Assembly: GCA_963973455.1 (NCBI GenBank)
Contig: CAXAZF010000006.1
Coordinates: 124,001 to 188,000, forward strand
Direction: 5' to 3'
Length of the DNA: 64,000 bases
Source of the DNA: Marixanthomonas sp002364245
GTDB taxonomy: Bacteria; Bacteroidota; Bacteroidia; Flavobacteriales; Flavobacteriaceae
Shown here: positions 7,868-15,805 of the stretch, in pieces
Layout of the letters: each line of letters starts with the position of its first letter
How positions within the stretch are numbered: position 1 is the stretch's first letter
Program-made: the position numbers and the translations under genes
Notes under the pieces: generated by a model
Database searches by the model: none
Seen by the model: only the letters and a program-made list of their open reading frames with translations
Told to the model about the DNA's origin: nothing

Positions 7868-8902
7868 ATGAAAACCACATTTCAACTACTATTCTTGGCT
7901 TTAACCTTATTTACTTTTTCTTGTGATAGCGACTCTATTGAAAAAGTTCCAGTTAATACAGATGTTGTTGATATAGAACTGTACGATTTAATAAAAAGGA
8001 TTCCAACCGAAGATGAAGAAACCTCAATTAATTGTATTGAATTTAATTACTGGTTCAATTTATTTGTTTTTGACGAAAACATGAATTTAATCAATACAAT
8101 ACCTATTATAAATAATGAGCAATTTAGTGAAGTACTTGGGAGTATTCAAGACAATCATTCAATTAGCTTAAGCTACCCCATAACTGGCGAATTAAGCAGT
8201 GGCGAAACCATTGAAATAACCAATAATGAAGAATTAAAAGAAAGTATCGACTCTTGCCAAAAGGACGAAATATTAACCGATTGCAATGGTGCTTTAACTA
8301 CAGAAAATTGTATTTGGGATGTTACAGAGCCCGGTAATCCAAATGGTATATACTCTGACTCTTATTTCCAAATAACGCAGGGCGGCAACGCTACTTTTCA
8401 TCACAACAGTAAAGCTTACTTTGGCAATTGGACCACTTATTTTTTTGAAGACCAACTTCATCTTAATATCTTTTTAAATGACACTGGAGCAATTGGAGCT
8501 GACTGGAATTTTGATTGGGAATTAGACTATACAAGCGACACTTCAATGATTATCAGTAATGACACAAGTTTGTTTAACATTGCTATAAACTGCAATTTAC
8601 CATGTAAAGAAACTACTTATACAAGCTGTGAATTTGAAGACAATCCTGGTTTTGCCGAGTTCAATTTAAAGGACTATTTAGCATGCTTGGAAATTTCCCC
8701 ATTTAGCAATGACGTAAAAACGCTACAATTTTCATTTTATGAAACAGAAGAAGATGCTGAAAATGGGACAAATGAAATTTCAGGAGGAAATTATACAAAC
8801 ACAACAAATCCACAGCAAATATTTATTCGTGCTGAAGATGAAAAATCTGGAAGCTTAATCAACATATTTCAGTTTACAATAGAAGCTATTTCATGTCCAT
8901 AA
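7868..8902 (+). CDS. Hypothetical lipoprotein
   Basis: A 344-residue protein not matched to a named family. Residues 1-18 are a lipoprotein signal ending in the lipobox TFS-C19, followed by acidic residues (CDSDS), so it is probably lipidated and exported. The mature part is acidic and has scattered cysteines (SINCIE, DSCQKDE, TDCNGALTTENCIWDV, NCNLPCKETTYTSCEF), which could form disulphides. The segment NPNGIYSDSYFQITQGG reads like a beta-rich lipocalin-like or immunoglobulin-like fold, but this is a guess. It precedes an ECF sigma gene by 56 bp on the same strand, so it may be co-transcribed and could be a sensor or target of that sigma system. Confidence 0.75.
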   Translation: MKTTFQLLFLALTLFTFSCDSDSIEKVPVNTDVVDIELYDLIKRIPTEDEETSINCIEFNYWFNLFVFDENMNLINTIPIINNEQFSEVLGSIQDNHSISLSYPITGELSSGETIEITNNEELKESIDSCQKDEILTDCNGALTTENCIWDVTEPGNPNGIYSDSYFQITQGGNATFHHNSKAYFGNWTTYFFEDQLHLNIFLNDTGAIGADWNFDWELDYTSDTSMIISNDTSLFNIAINCNLPCKETTYTSCEFEDNPGFAEFNLKDYLACLEISPFSNDVKTLQFSFYETEEDAENGTNEISGGNYTNTTNPQQIFIRAEDEKSGSLINIFQFTIEAISCP

Positions 8903-8958
8903 TAAATTAAAAAATCATTTTCTTTTTACTACTTTAAGCCAAAGTAAAAAATGAGTAT

Positions 8959-9510
8959 TTGAATATAAAAGATTTAATAAAACGATGTAAAAAAAATGAT
9001 CGAGCAGCTCAAAATGAACTGTTCGAAAAGTACAAAAACACCCTTTATTTTTTATCATTGAAATATTGTAGAAATGAAGCAGATGCCGAAGACAATACCC
9101 ACGACGCTTTTATCACCATTTTTGAAAAGATAAAAAGTTTTAAAGGGAAAGGTTCTTTTGAAGGATGGATGAAACGAATTACCATCTATAAAGCAATTGC
9201 TAAATACAAAACGAGAAAACCTATAGCCGTTGATTATAAAAACGATCTTTTAGAAGACACAACCATAGAAAAAGATACCATGAATTTACCCCTTGAAACA
9301 TTGCTGCATATGGTTCAAAAACTGCCCGATCAATATAGGTTGGTTTTCAATTTGTATCAACTGGATGGGTTTTCCCATAAAGAAGTAGCAAAACTACTAT
9401 CTATATCTGAAAGCACTTCAAAATCTAATTACCATCGAGCGAAACAAATTTTAAAAGATGCTATTTTAAAACAGAAAAACAACCCAAAAAAATTGTATGA
9501 TGGAGCATAA
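8959..9510 (+). CDS. ECF-family RNA polymerase sigma factor
   Basis: Alternative sigma factor of 183 residues. Region 2 covers about 10-75 (NELFEKYKNTLYFLSLKYC, then AEDNTHDAFITIFEKI and SFEGWMKRITIYKAI). Region 4 covers about 112-165 with the helix-turn-helix FSHKEVAKLLSISESTSKSNYHRAKQIL. No region 3 or 1.1 is present, as expected for an ECF factor. The start is TTG. A three-codon reading frame ATG-AGT-ATT-TGA begins at 8951 and its stop overlaps this start as TTGA, so translation may be coupled. Alternatively a 2-bp change has displaced an original ATG start. The stop overlaps the next gene by 14 bp. Confidence 0.9.
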   Translation: MNIKDLIKRCKKNDRAAQNELFEKYKNTLYFLSLKYCRNEADAEDNTHDAFITIFEKIKSFKGKGSFEGWMKRITIYKAIAKYKTRKPIAVDYKNDLLEDTTIEKDTMNLPLETLLHMVQKLPDQYRLVFNLYQLDGFSHKEVAKLLSISESTSKSNYHRAKQILKDAILKQKNNPKKLYDGA

Positions 9511-10126
9511 AAAAGACATAGGAACTTTATTTAAAGAAAAGCTCCAAAATAAAGAAACAAAGATTAAAAGCGGCCTTTGGGAAAAGGTAGATGCTTCATT
9601 AACACAAAGAGTAAAAAAACGCAGAAAAGCTTATTGGTCATGGGGGATAGCCACAGGGATTATAGTAACCACTGGAATAGTTTTAACAATTGTTTTTTCT
9701 GAAAACAATAATAAGCCAACACAGCAAGCAAACCCACTAACCACAGAAGTTGAAAACAATTTGAATAATTACAAAAAACCTGCAGTTTCAAAATTAGACT
9801 CAATTAAAAATGATTCTAAAACCGATAAAACAGAAGCATCAATTGAGATAGATTCAACACAAAAAAAATTACCTGAAACAACCATTGATAATTTTTCGAA
9901 AAGTTCAGAAAATTCTGAAGAAAACATCTCTACTATTGAAGAAAAAAAGGCTAGAAAATTAAAAGCAAAACATATTGAAAAGAGTTTTGATTCTTTCAGA
10001 AAAAAAACAGTCTATCGCTATTATAACAGCCATGACAGCACAATGATAGAAACAACCAATAAGGCTTTAATTGACAGTTTGACCAGACTTGAAAAAACCG
10101 AAAAAATACATGATTCAATAAAATAA
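9497..10126 (+). CDS. Probable anti-sigma factor, single-pass membrane protein
   Basis: A 209-residue protein. The N-terminal 42 residues are charged and include LWEKVDASLTQRVKKRRK, resembling the short cytoplasmic regions of Bacteroidetes anti-sigma partners. One membrane segment is at about 45-66 (WSWGIATGIIVTTGIVLTIVF). The rest is a Lys, Glu, Ser and Asn-rich low-complexity exterior. It overlaps the ECF sigma gene by 11-14 bp (two adjacent ATG codons at 9497 and 9500), the usual arrangement for a sigma and its membrane-bound antagonist. The role is inferred from position and topology, not from a recognised domain. Confidence 0.65.
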   Translation: MMEHKKDIGTLFKEKLQNKETKIKSGLWEKVDASLTQRVKKRRKAYWSWGIATGIIVTTGIVLTIVFSENNNKPTQQANPLTTEVENNLNNYKKPAVSKLDSIKNDSKTDKTEASIEIDSTQKKLPETTIDNFSKSSENSEENISTIEEKKARKLKAKHIEKSFDSFRKKTVYRYYNSHDSTMIETTNKALIDSLTRLEKTEKIHDSIK

Positions 10127-10137
10127 TTTAACTTTTC

Positions 10138-10167
10138 TGTAACATTTACACACCTCTTTACGTATAA
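10138..10167 (+). promoter_or_regulatory. ECF-type promoter upstream of sigA
   Basis: TGTAACA (10138-10144), a 16-nt spacer, then CGTATAA (10161-10167). The AAC core in the -35 element, CGT in the -10 element and 16-nt spacing are typical for ECF sigma factors. The stretch after it (TTAAATAGAAGG) resembles that downstream of the ECF promoter at 47711-47747. No TAnnTTTG box for the primary sigma is seen in this gap. Confidence 0.5.
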
Positions 10168-10214
10168 TTAAATAGAAGGGTAAAATAAGCACCCGCAAAC
10201 CTATTTAACACTAC

Positions 10215-11078
10215 ATGAGACAGTTAAAAATAACAAAACAGGTAACCAATAGAGAGACCGCCTCTTTGGACAAATACCTTCAGGAAATTGGAAAGGTTGA
10301 CCTGATTACGGCGGAACAAGAAGTTGAACTGGCACAGCGCATAAAAGCAGGTGACCATCTAGCATTAGAAAAACTTACTAAAGCTAATTTACGTTTTGTT
10401 GTTTCGGTAGCAAAACAGTACCAAAATCAAGGTTTGACCCTGCCGGACCTAATAAATGAAGGGAATCTAGGCCTTATTAAAGCTGCAAAGCGTTTTGATG
10501 AAACCCGTGGGTTTAAGTTTATTTCCTATGCGGTTTGGTGGATTCGACAGTCAATTCTTCAGGCATTAGCTGAACAATCTCGAATAGTTAGGTTACCTTT
10601 GAATAAAATTGGTAGTATTAATAAAATTAATAAGACCTTTGCTTTTTTAGAGCAAGCAAATGAACGTCCACCTTCTGCTGAAGAAATAGCAAAAGAATTG
10701 GATATGACCATTACCGATGTAAAGGAGTCGCTAAAAAATAGCGGTCGCCATGTATCGATGGACGCTCCACTTATTGATGGAGAAGACTCTAATCTATATG
10801 ATGTATTGCGAAGTGGGGAATCACCAAATCCAGATCGTTCATTATTGCACGAATCCTTGAAGACCGAAATTGAGCGTTCTTTAGAAACATTAACCCCTAG
10901 GGAAGCCGATGTAATTAGGTTGTATTTTGGTTTATGTGACCAACAACCAATGACGCTCGAAGAAATAGGTGAAACATTTGACCTTACCCGAGAACGTGTA
11001 AGACAAATTAAAGAGAAAGCAATTAGAAGGTTAAAGCATACTTCAAGAAGTAAAATATTGAAAACCTATTTAGGGTAA
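10215..11078 (+). CDS. rpoD: Primary RNA polymerase sigma factor (RpoD/SigA)
   Basis: Housekeeping sigma factor. The 287 residues start directly with region 1.2 (ASLDKYLQEIGKVDLITAEQEVELAQRI). Region 2 includes NLRFVVSVAKQYQNQGL, PDLINEGNLGLIKAAKRFDETRGFKF and YAVWWIRQSI. Region 3 is AEEIAKELDMTITDVKESL. Region 4 has the DNA-binding helix-turn-helix TLEEIGETFDLTRERVRQIKEKAIRRLK. Region 1.1 is absent, as is normal in Bacteroidetes. It lies 88 bp after the ECF sigma/anti-sigma pair, and its own gap contains an ECF-like promoter. A terminator follows. Confidence 0.96.
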   Translation: MRQLKITKQVTNRETASLDKYLQEIGKVDLITAEQEVELAQRIKAGDHLALEKLTKANLRFVVSVAKQYQNQGLTLPDLINEGNLGLIKAAKRFDETRGFKFISYAVWWIRQSILQALAEQSRIVRLPLNKIGSINKINKTFAFLEQANERPPSAEEIAKELDMTITDVKESLKNSGRHVSMDAPLIDGEDSNLYDVLRSGESPNPDRSLLHESLKTEIERSLETLTPREADVIRLYFGLCDQQPMTLEEIGETFDLTRERVRQIKEKAIRRLKHTSRSKILKTYLG

Positions 11079-11155
11079 CCCTAAGAAGAGTACGACAGTA
11101 TGAGGTTTTCGTTTAGACGGAAATTAAAGACTGTTCGTTTTTTGATTGATGAATG

Positions 11156-11185
11156 ACCTCCGGCTGATTACCGGAGGTTTTTTTT
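11156..11185 (+). terminator. Rho-independent terminator after sigA
   Basis: ACCTCCGG and CCGGAGGT form an 8-bp GC-rich stem with a 7-nt loop, followed by a run of eight T. Confidence 0.9.
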
Positions 11186-11189
11186 ATCG

Positions 11190-11197
11190 TATTTTTG
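11190..11197 (+). promoter_or_regulatory. -7 box for BLUF gene and rpe
   Basis: TATTTTTG matches TAnnTTTG and begins a few bases after the sigA terminator. The BLUF start is 22 bases downstream. No clear -33 TTG is visible. Confidence 0.4.
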
Positions 11198-11219
11198 ATA
11201 TATTCAAAATTTTCTAAAA

Positions 11220-11618
11220 ATGGTATATACTATCTGTTATATAAGCAGTGAATCTAGCGATCTTAAAGAGAACCAACTAGAGGAAGTCTTTTCTACAACT
11301 AAAATCAATAATGGTAGTGAAGACATTACAGGTATGTTATTATATTACTACGGAAATTTTCTACAAGTTTTAGAAGGTGAAAAAGAAACGCTTCTCAACC
11401 TTTTTGAAAACATAAAAAAAGACAAGCGACACAAAAACATTATCACCATCTTTAACAAACAAAACGAACATCGTATCTTTGAAGGATATAAATCAGGCTT
11501 TAGTATTATCAAAACAAAATCTGATTTAAAAAACTTGAAAAAATATTTGAACAAAACAAAAGATACAACGCCTTTTTCAAAAAGTATCTTAAGCCTTTTA
11601 GAACCTTTTTTAATTTAA
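11220..11618 (+). CDS. BLUF-domain blue-light receptor
   Basis: A 132-residue single-domain FAD photoreceptor. Key BLUF positions are visible: Tyr7 in TICYISS, the flavin-binding Asn30/Asn31, ITGMLLYYYGNFLQVLEG with Gln49, and the HRIFEGYKSGFSI segment near residue 87. Tyr and Gln form the light-switched hydrogen-bond network in characterised BLUF proteins. The last 30 residues form a charged helix, typical of short BLUF proteins that signal through protein-protein contacts. No output domain is attached, so the target is unknown. It is three bases upstream of rpe, so both are likely to share one mRNA. Confidence 0.88.
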   Translation: MVYTICYISSESSDLKENQLEEVFSTTKINNGSEDITGMLLYYYGNFLQVLEGEKETLLNLFENIKKDKRHKNIITIFNKQNEHRIFEGYKSGFSIIKTKSDLKNLKKYLNKTKDTTPFSKSILSLLEPFLI

Positions 11619-11621
11619 ACT

Positions 11622-12281
11622 ATGAGCCAAACTATTTTAGCACCTTCCGTTCTAGCAGCAGATTTTGCCAACCTTAAAAAAGACATCGATATGGTAAATA
11701 ACAGTGAAGCAGATTGGTTTCACTTAGATGTTATGGACGGCGTTTTTGTTCCGAATATTTCTTTTGGCATGCCAGTTATAGAAGCCATTTCAAGACACGC
11801 AAAAAAACCACTGGATGTTCACTTAATGATTGTTCAGCCAGAACGATATGTAAAAGATTTCGCTCTGTTAGGCACCAACATCTTAACTGTTCATTACGAA
11901 GCTTCTACGCATTTACACAGAACCTTGCAAGCCATCAAAACTGAAGGGATGCAAGCTGGTGTTGCTCTAAATCCACATACTAATATTTCAGTTTTAAAAG
12001 ATACAATCGAAGATATTGATTTGGTATGCTTGATGAGCGTAAACCCTGGTTTTGGCGGACAATCTTTTATTGAAAACACTTATGAGAAAGTGCGAGAGTT
12101 GAAAAAGCTTATTTCAGAAAAAGGCGCTTCTACAAAAATTGAAATCGATGGCGGGGTGACCAATAAAAATGCAAAAAAATTGGTTGAAGCCGGTGCAGAT
12201 GTATTGGTAGCGGGTAGTTATGTTTTCGGTTCAGAAAACCCAACTGAAACTATCAAAAATTTAGTTAAGACAACACAATAA
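11622..12281 (+). CDS. rpe: Ribulose-phosphate 3-epimerase
   Basis: Interconverts D-ribulose 5-phosphate and D-xylulose 5-phosphate in the pentose phosphate pathway. The 219 residues form a TIM barrel with all expected motifs: APSVLAADFANLKKDI, the metal site WFHLDVMDGVFVPN, PLDVHLMI, the second catalytic region LVCLMSVNPGFGGQSF, EIDGGV and the phosphate-binding AGADVLVAGSYVF. The length is normal. It is translated from the same transcript as the BLUF gene, with a 3-bp gap. Confidence 0.97.
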   Translation: MSQTILAPSVLAADFANLKKDIDMVNNSEADWFHLDVMDGVFVPNISFGMPVIEAISRHAKKPLDVHLMIVQPERYVKDFALLGTNILTVHYEASTHLHRTLQAIKTEGMQAGVALNPHTNISVLKDTIEDIDLVCLMSVNPGFGGQSFIENTYEKVRELKKLISEKGASTKIEIDGGVTNKNAKKLVEAGADVLVAGSYVFGSENPTETIKNLVKTTQ

Positions 12282-12441
12282 TTAAATAGTATATCCTAAA
12301 CAAAACACCAAGTTATTTGTTTTCATTATTTTTTTATAACTTTATGATTAACAGAACTATAAAAACAATTCTCGCTTAGTAAAATGATTTATTAGGTAGG
12401 GTATTTTTAGATACGCCTGTTTTATTATAAAGGGATAAATC

Positions 12442-14727
12442 ATGAAAACAAAACTACTAATCAGCTTATTTTTAATAGGTTTAACTTTTCAACTTCAAGC
12501 TCAGACAGACCCAAACTGGACATACATCCGTTCAGATAACACAGGGATTGGCGGTCAATTACACTACACCATTAAAGGAGATGGTTTTAATAATATATGG
12601 ACGGGAGGCTATACATCTTCTTCTGAAGAAGGCAGCTTGGTTCGCATTGCCACTAGCGATACCGTTTATACCAACTGGGGAACTTATGCAGAAAATTACT
12701 TGCCAAATGGACTCATATTCGATATTGAGTTTGACCATACAGGCATTATTTGGGTTGGTACTGAAAAAGGCATAGCCACTTCGAGTAATGGGCTGGACTG
12801 GCAACATTACGACATTACAAATTCACCTCTTTTAGCAGACCAAACAGAAGGAATGGCTATTGGCTTAAATGACGACCTTTGGGCCGTAACCACTAATGCT
12901 GACAATTCTATAAACGGAGTGGGGTTTTACAACGGAACCACTTGGGAATACTACACAAGTTCTAATTCTGACCTGCCTGCAGGAACTAAATTTAATGATA
13001 TCGCAATTGATGCAAACGATATTAAATGGATTGCTTCAGAAAATGGACTGATTAAGTATGATGGTATAGAGTGGACACAATTTACCACTGCCAATAGCGG
13101 ATTATCTGCAAATAACATTTACGAAGTTGTAATTGACAACCAAAATAGAATCATGGCCTTAGTGGGAAGTGCCGTAGATATTTTTGATGGAACTGATTGG
13201 ACACACATAACCAGTGACGATTTGCCCGTTACAAACTTGAATGCTTTTTCAATAGCCATTCAGGATGATAAAATTATTTTAACTGAGGGTAGCAATCGTA
13301 GAGCATTGATTTTTGACGGAACTGATTGGACAGTGGAAACCACAAATTATTCCATATTCGATTGTCATATAGATTCCGATGGAAGTTACTGGGTATCCGG
13401 CTCAGGAGTAGTAGGAAAGTTTGATGGTACCGAATGGACAAGATATACCCGTAACAACACCGGATTGCCCGATAACTTTAACGACGATATTTTTATTGAC
13501 AGCCAAGGCCGCAGATGGTTTGCCAATGGACAAGGCGGTATTCAAGTGTTTGATTGCCCCAATTGGGAAGTATATGGACCCAACAATGAAGGCCTCTTCC
13601 CAAACCCCCAACCACAATATCAAACAACCATAGGTACTTCAATCACTGAGGATAGTGACGGAGATATTTGGTTTACTTACGATGGAACATCTGGATATGC
13701 CATCCAAATACCCGACGGAAACTATAGCGATTATGCATCCTGGATTATTTGGGATAATATTACTGCTCATCCTAATCTTCAGCTTGTCCAAGAAGTAGAA
13801 TCTACAGATAATGGTTTAGTCTTTCTAAGAACCTATTATGGAAATACATTTATGTATGACAAAGCTGCTGATTCTTGGACTCAATGGGATCTCTCAAATG
13901 GGTTAACTAGCAATCCGGATTGCCTTACAGGGCGTACCGGAGGAAAAATGTATTTGGGACATTATCAAGGTATCGATATATACGATAATGGCACTTGGAG
14001 TAGAATGGACTTAGCATCTACAGGAATTGAACATGTTAATGACATTCAGTTTGACAATAACGATACAATGTGGCTTGCAACCACAGGAGGACTTTGGAAA
14101 TATGATGGCGCAGATTGGACAAACTGGAATACGACCAATAGTAACATCGCCGCTGATAATGTAAGAGCAATTGATATTGACACCAACAACAACATTTACA
14201 TTAGCGCTCACAATACACAAATAGCACCTTATTACGGTGGTATTTCTTATTTTGATGGAACCGGAAGTACCTTTACAACTTTTTTAGACGCTGATTCACC
14301 ACTAGCACATAAGCAAGTTGAGGATATTGCAGTAGATGAATTTGGTAATATTTGGGCTTTGACACAAAGTGAAGGTTTCAGCATTTACAACCCCAATGGC
14401 ATTGCTGGTTTTGAATGTATAGACAGATCGTTAAATAGAATACTTAGTGTACCCAATGTAGGTTCTGAAAATTTACACAAAGGAATAAGTTATCCCAACC
14501 CATTTTCAACCACTACTACAATTGTGTTTAACGCTAATAATGCACAACCAGTCTCTATTGTAATTTATGATTTGTTAGGAAGAAAAATAAAAAATCTTTT
14601 ACTAGAAGATGTTTCAGAAGGGAAAAACACCTTTACTTTAGACCTATCTAACCAAAACACGGGTGTTTATTTCTGTAAAATAACATCTAACAAAAAGAGT
14701 AGCACGATAAAACTTCTAAAGAAATAA
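12442..14727 (+). CDS. Secreted propeller-repeat protein with type IX sorting domain
   Basis: A 761-residue exported protein. The signal peptide spans residues 1-20 (ends LQAQ). The body is made of repeated units of the two-component-regulator-propeller kind, such as DIKWIASENGLIKYDGIEW, TMWLATTGGLWKYDGADW and RRWFANGQGGIQVFD, each with W[IVL]..nGl..yDG..W. At least ten copies are visible, suggesting one or two beta-propellers. The last 80 residues, from about 682 (YPNPFSTTTTIVF, IYDLLGRKI, NTGVYFCKI), are a type A C-terminal signal for type IX secretion. No histidine kinase or other output module is fused, so it is a stand-alone surface or secreted propeller. Ligand unknown. Confidence 0.85.
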   Translation: MKTKLLISLFLIGLTFQLQAQTDPNWTYIRSDNTGIGGQLHYTIKGDGFNNIWTGGYTSSSEEGSLVRIATSDTVYTNWGTYAENYLPNGLIFDIEFDHTGIIWVGTEKGIATSSNGLDWQHYDITNSPLLADQTEGMAIGLNDDLWAVTTNADNSINGVGFYNGTTWEYYTSSNSDLPAGTKFNDIAIDANDIKWIASENGLIKYDGIEWTQFTTANSGLSANNIYEVVIDNQNRIMALVGSAVDIFDGTDWTHITSDDLPVTNLNAFSIAIQDDKIILTEGSNRRALIFDGTDWTVETTNYSIFDCHIDSDGSYWVSGSGVVGKFDGTEWTRYTRNNTGLPDNFNDDIFIDSQGRRWFANGQGGIQVFDCPNWEVYGPNNEGLFPNPQPQYQTTIGTSITEDSDGDIWFTYDGTSGYAIQIPDGNYSDYASWIIWDNITAHPNLQLVQEVESTDNGLVFLRTYYGNTFMYDKAADSWTQWDLSNGLTSNPDCLTGRTGGKMYLGHYQGIDIYDNGTWSRMDLASTGIEHVNDIQFDNNDTMWLATTGGLWKYDGADWTNWNTTNSNIAADNVRAIDIDTNNNIYISAHNTQIAPYYGGISYFDGTGSTFTTFLDADSPLAHKQVEDIAVDEFGNIWALTQSEGFSIYNPNGIAGFECIDRSLNRILSVPNVGSENLHKGISYPNPFSTTTTIVFNANNAQPVSIVIYDLLGRKIKNLLLEDVSEGKNTFTLDLSNQNTGVYFCKITSNKKSSTIKLLKK

Positions 14728-14761
14728 ATAAAATTAGCGTCTAGTTAATGTTTCTTAGAGC

Positions 14762-14792
14762 AAGCCTGTTTTGGGTAACCAAGCAGGCTTTT
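14762..14792 (+). terminator. Rho-independent terminator after propeller gene
   Basis: AAGCCTG..TTGG pairs with CCAA..CAGGCTT around GTAA, followed by TTTCTT. The stem overlaps the -33 element proposed for the next gene. Confidence 0.75.
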
Positions 14793-14802
14793 CTTATCTT
14801 TG
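14771..14802 (+). promoter_or_regulatory. Promoter of ypdA-like gene
   Basis: TTG at 14771-14773, a 21-nt spacer, then TATCTTTG at 14795-14802. This is a good match to the Bacteroidetes TTG/TAnnTTTG promoter. The -33 half lies inside the stem of the preceding terminator. The TTG start codon is only 16 bases after the -7 box. Confidence 0.6.
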
Positions 14803-14818
14803 CAATAAAAGCAACACA

Positions 14819-15805
14819 TTGACTACCGAAAAAGATGTCCTCATTATAGGCGCTGGCCCAATAGGGATTGCTTGCGCCCTTGAATGCAAAAAACACAATT
14901 TAGATTATATCGTGATTGAGAAAGGGACACTAACAAACTCTCTTTACAACTACCCGCTGAACATGACCTTTTTTTCCACTTCAGAAAAATTAGAAATTGA
15001 CGGCATTCCTTTTATTAGCAACAACCCAAAACCCACTCGCAACGAAGCGCTAGAATATTACCGACGGGTAGCTACTTCAAACAAACTCAATATTAACCTA
15101 TATGAAACCATAACAGGCGTTGGTAAGGAAACAGACGGAAATTTTAGTGTTACTTCAGAAAAAAATAATTACCGTGTAAAAAGCGTAGTCGTAAGCACTG
15201 GTTTTTATGATATTCCCAAACTATTGAATATCCCTGGAGAAAACTTACCAAAGGTTTCGCATTATTACAAGGAAGCACATCCGTACGTGATGCAAAAAAG
15301 CATTGTTGTTGGAGCGAGCAATTCATCTGTAGATGCTGCATTGGAAATTTGGCGTAAAGGTGGTGATGTAACTATGGTGGTTCGAGGTGCCACAATTGGT
15401 GAACGTGTAAAATACTGGGTAAAGCCCGATATTGAAAATAGAATTGAAGAAGGAAGCATTAAAGCTTTTTTTAATTCAGAAATTAAAGAGATTAAGGAAA
15501 CCGAAGTAATAATTGATACACCTGAGGGAGTAATAACTGTTCCCAACGATTTTGTTATCGCATTGACTGGGTATCGCCCAGATTTTGCTTTTCTGGAAAC
15601 ACTAGGCATCGAGTTGTCTAAAGAAGGAAAATATTTTCCCAAATACAATCCCGAAACAATGGAGACCAATGTTGCTAACTTATATTTAGCTGGCGTTATT
15701 TGTGGCGGCTTGGAAACCCATAAGTGGTTTATTGAAAATTCTCGGATTCATGCGAAAGTAATAGCCGAGTCAATTTCAAAGAAAATCAATACCCAGCAAA
15801 AGTAA
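14819..15805 (+). CDS. YpdA-family putative bacillithiol disulfide reductase
   Basis: FAD-dependent pyridine-nucleotide oxidoreductase of about 328 residues. The FAD-binding GxGxxG is at the N-terminus (VLIIGAGPIGIACALECKK) and the NADPH site in the middle (SIVVGASNSSVDAALEIWRKG). Other family features are YNYPLNMTFFSTSEKLEI and the C-terminal NLYLAGVICGG. YpdA enzymes reduce oxidised bacillithiol (BSSB). No thioredoxin-type CxxC pair is present, as expected. The start is placed at TTG 14819 (LTTEKDVLIIG). An in-frame TTG at 14771 would lie inside the terminator and promoter. The 3' end overlaps the convergent metallopeptidase gene by 20 bp. Confidence 0.85.
   Translation: MTTEKDVLIIGAGPIGIACALECKKHNLDYIVIEKGTLTNSLYNYPLNMTFFSTSEKLEIDGIPFISNNPKPTRNEALEYYRRVATSNKLNINLYETITGVGKETDGNFSVTSEKNNYRVKSVVVSTGFYDIPKLLNIPGENLPKVSHYYKEAHPYVMQKSIVVGASNSSVDAALEIWRKGGDVTMVVRGATIGERVKYWVKPDIENRIEEGSIKAFFNSEIKEIKETEVIIDTPEGVITVPNDFVIALTGYRPDFAFLETLGIELSKEGKYFPKYNPETMETNVANLYLAGVICGGLETHKWFIENSRIHAKVIAESISKKINTQQK

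Noticed and set aside
15265..15669. Minus-strand 134-codon frame inside the ypdA-like gene
   Set aside because: Shadow of a clearly conserved reductase; no recognisable domain.
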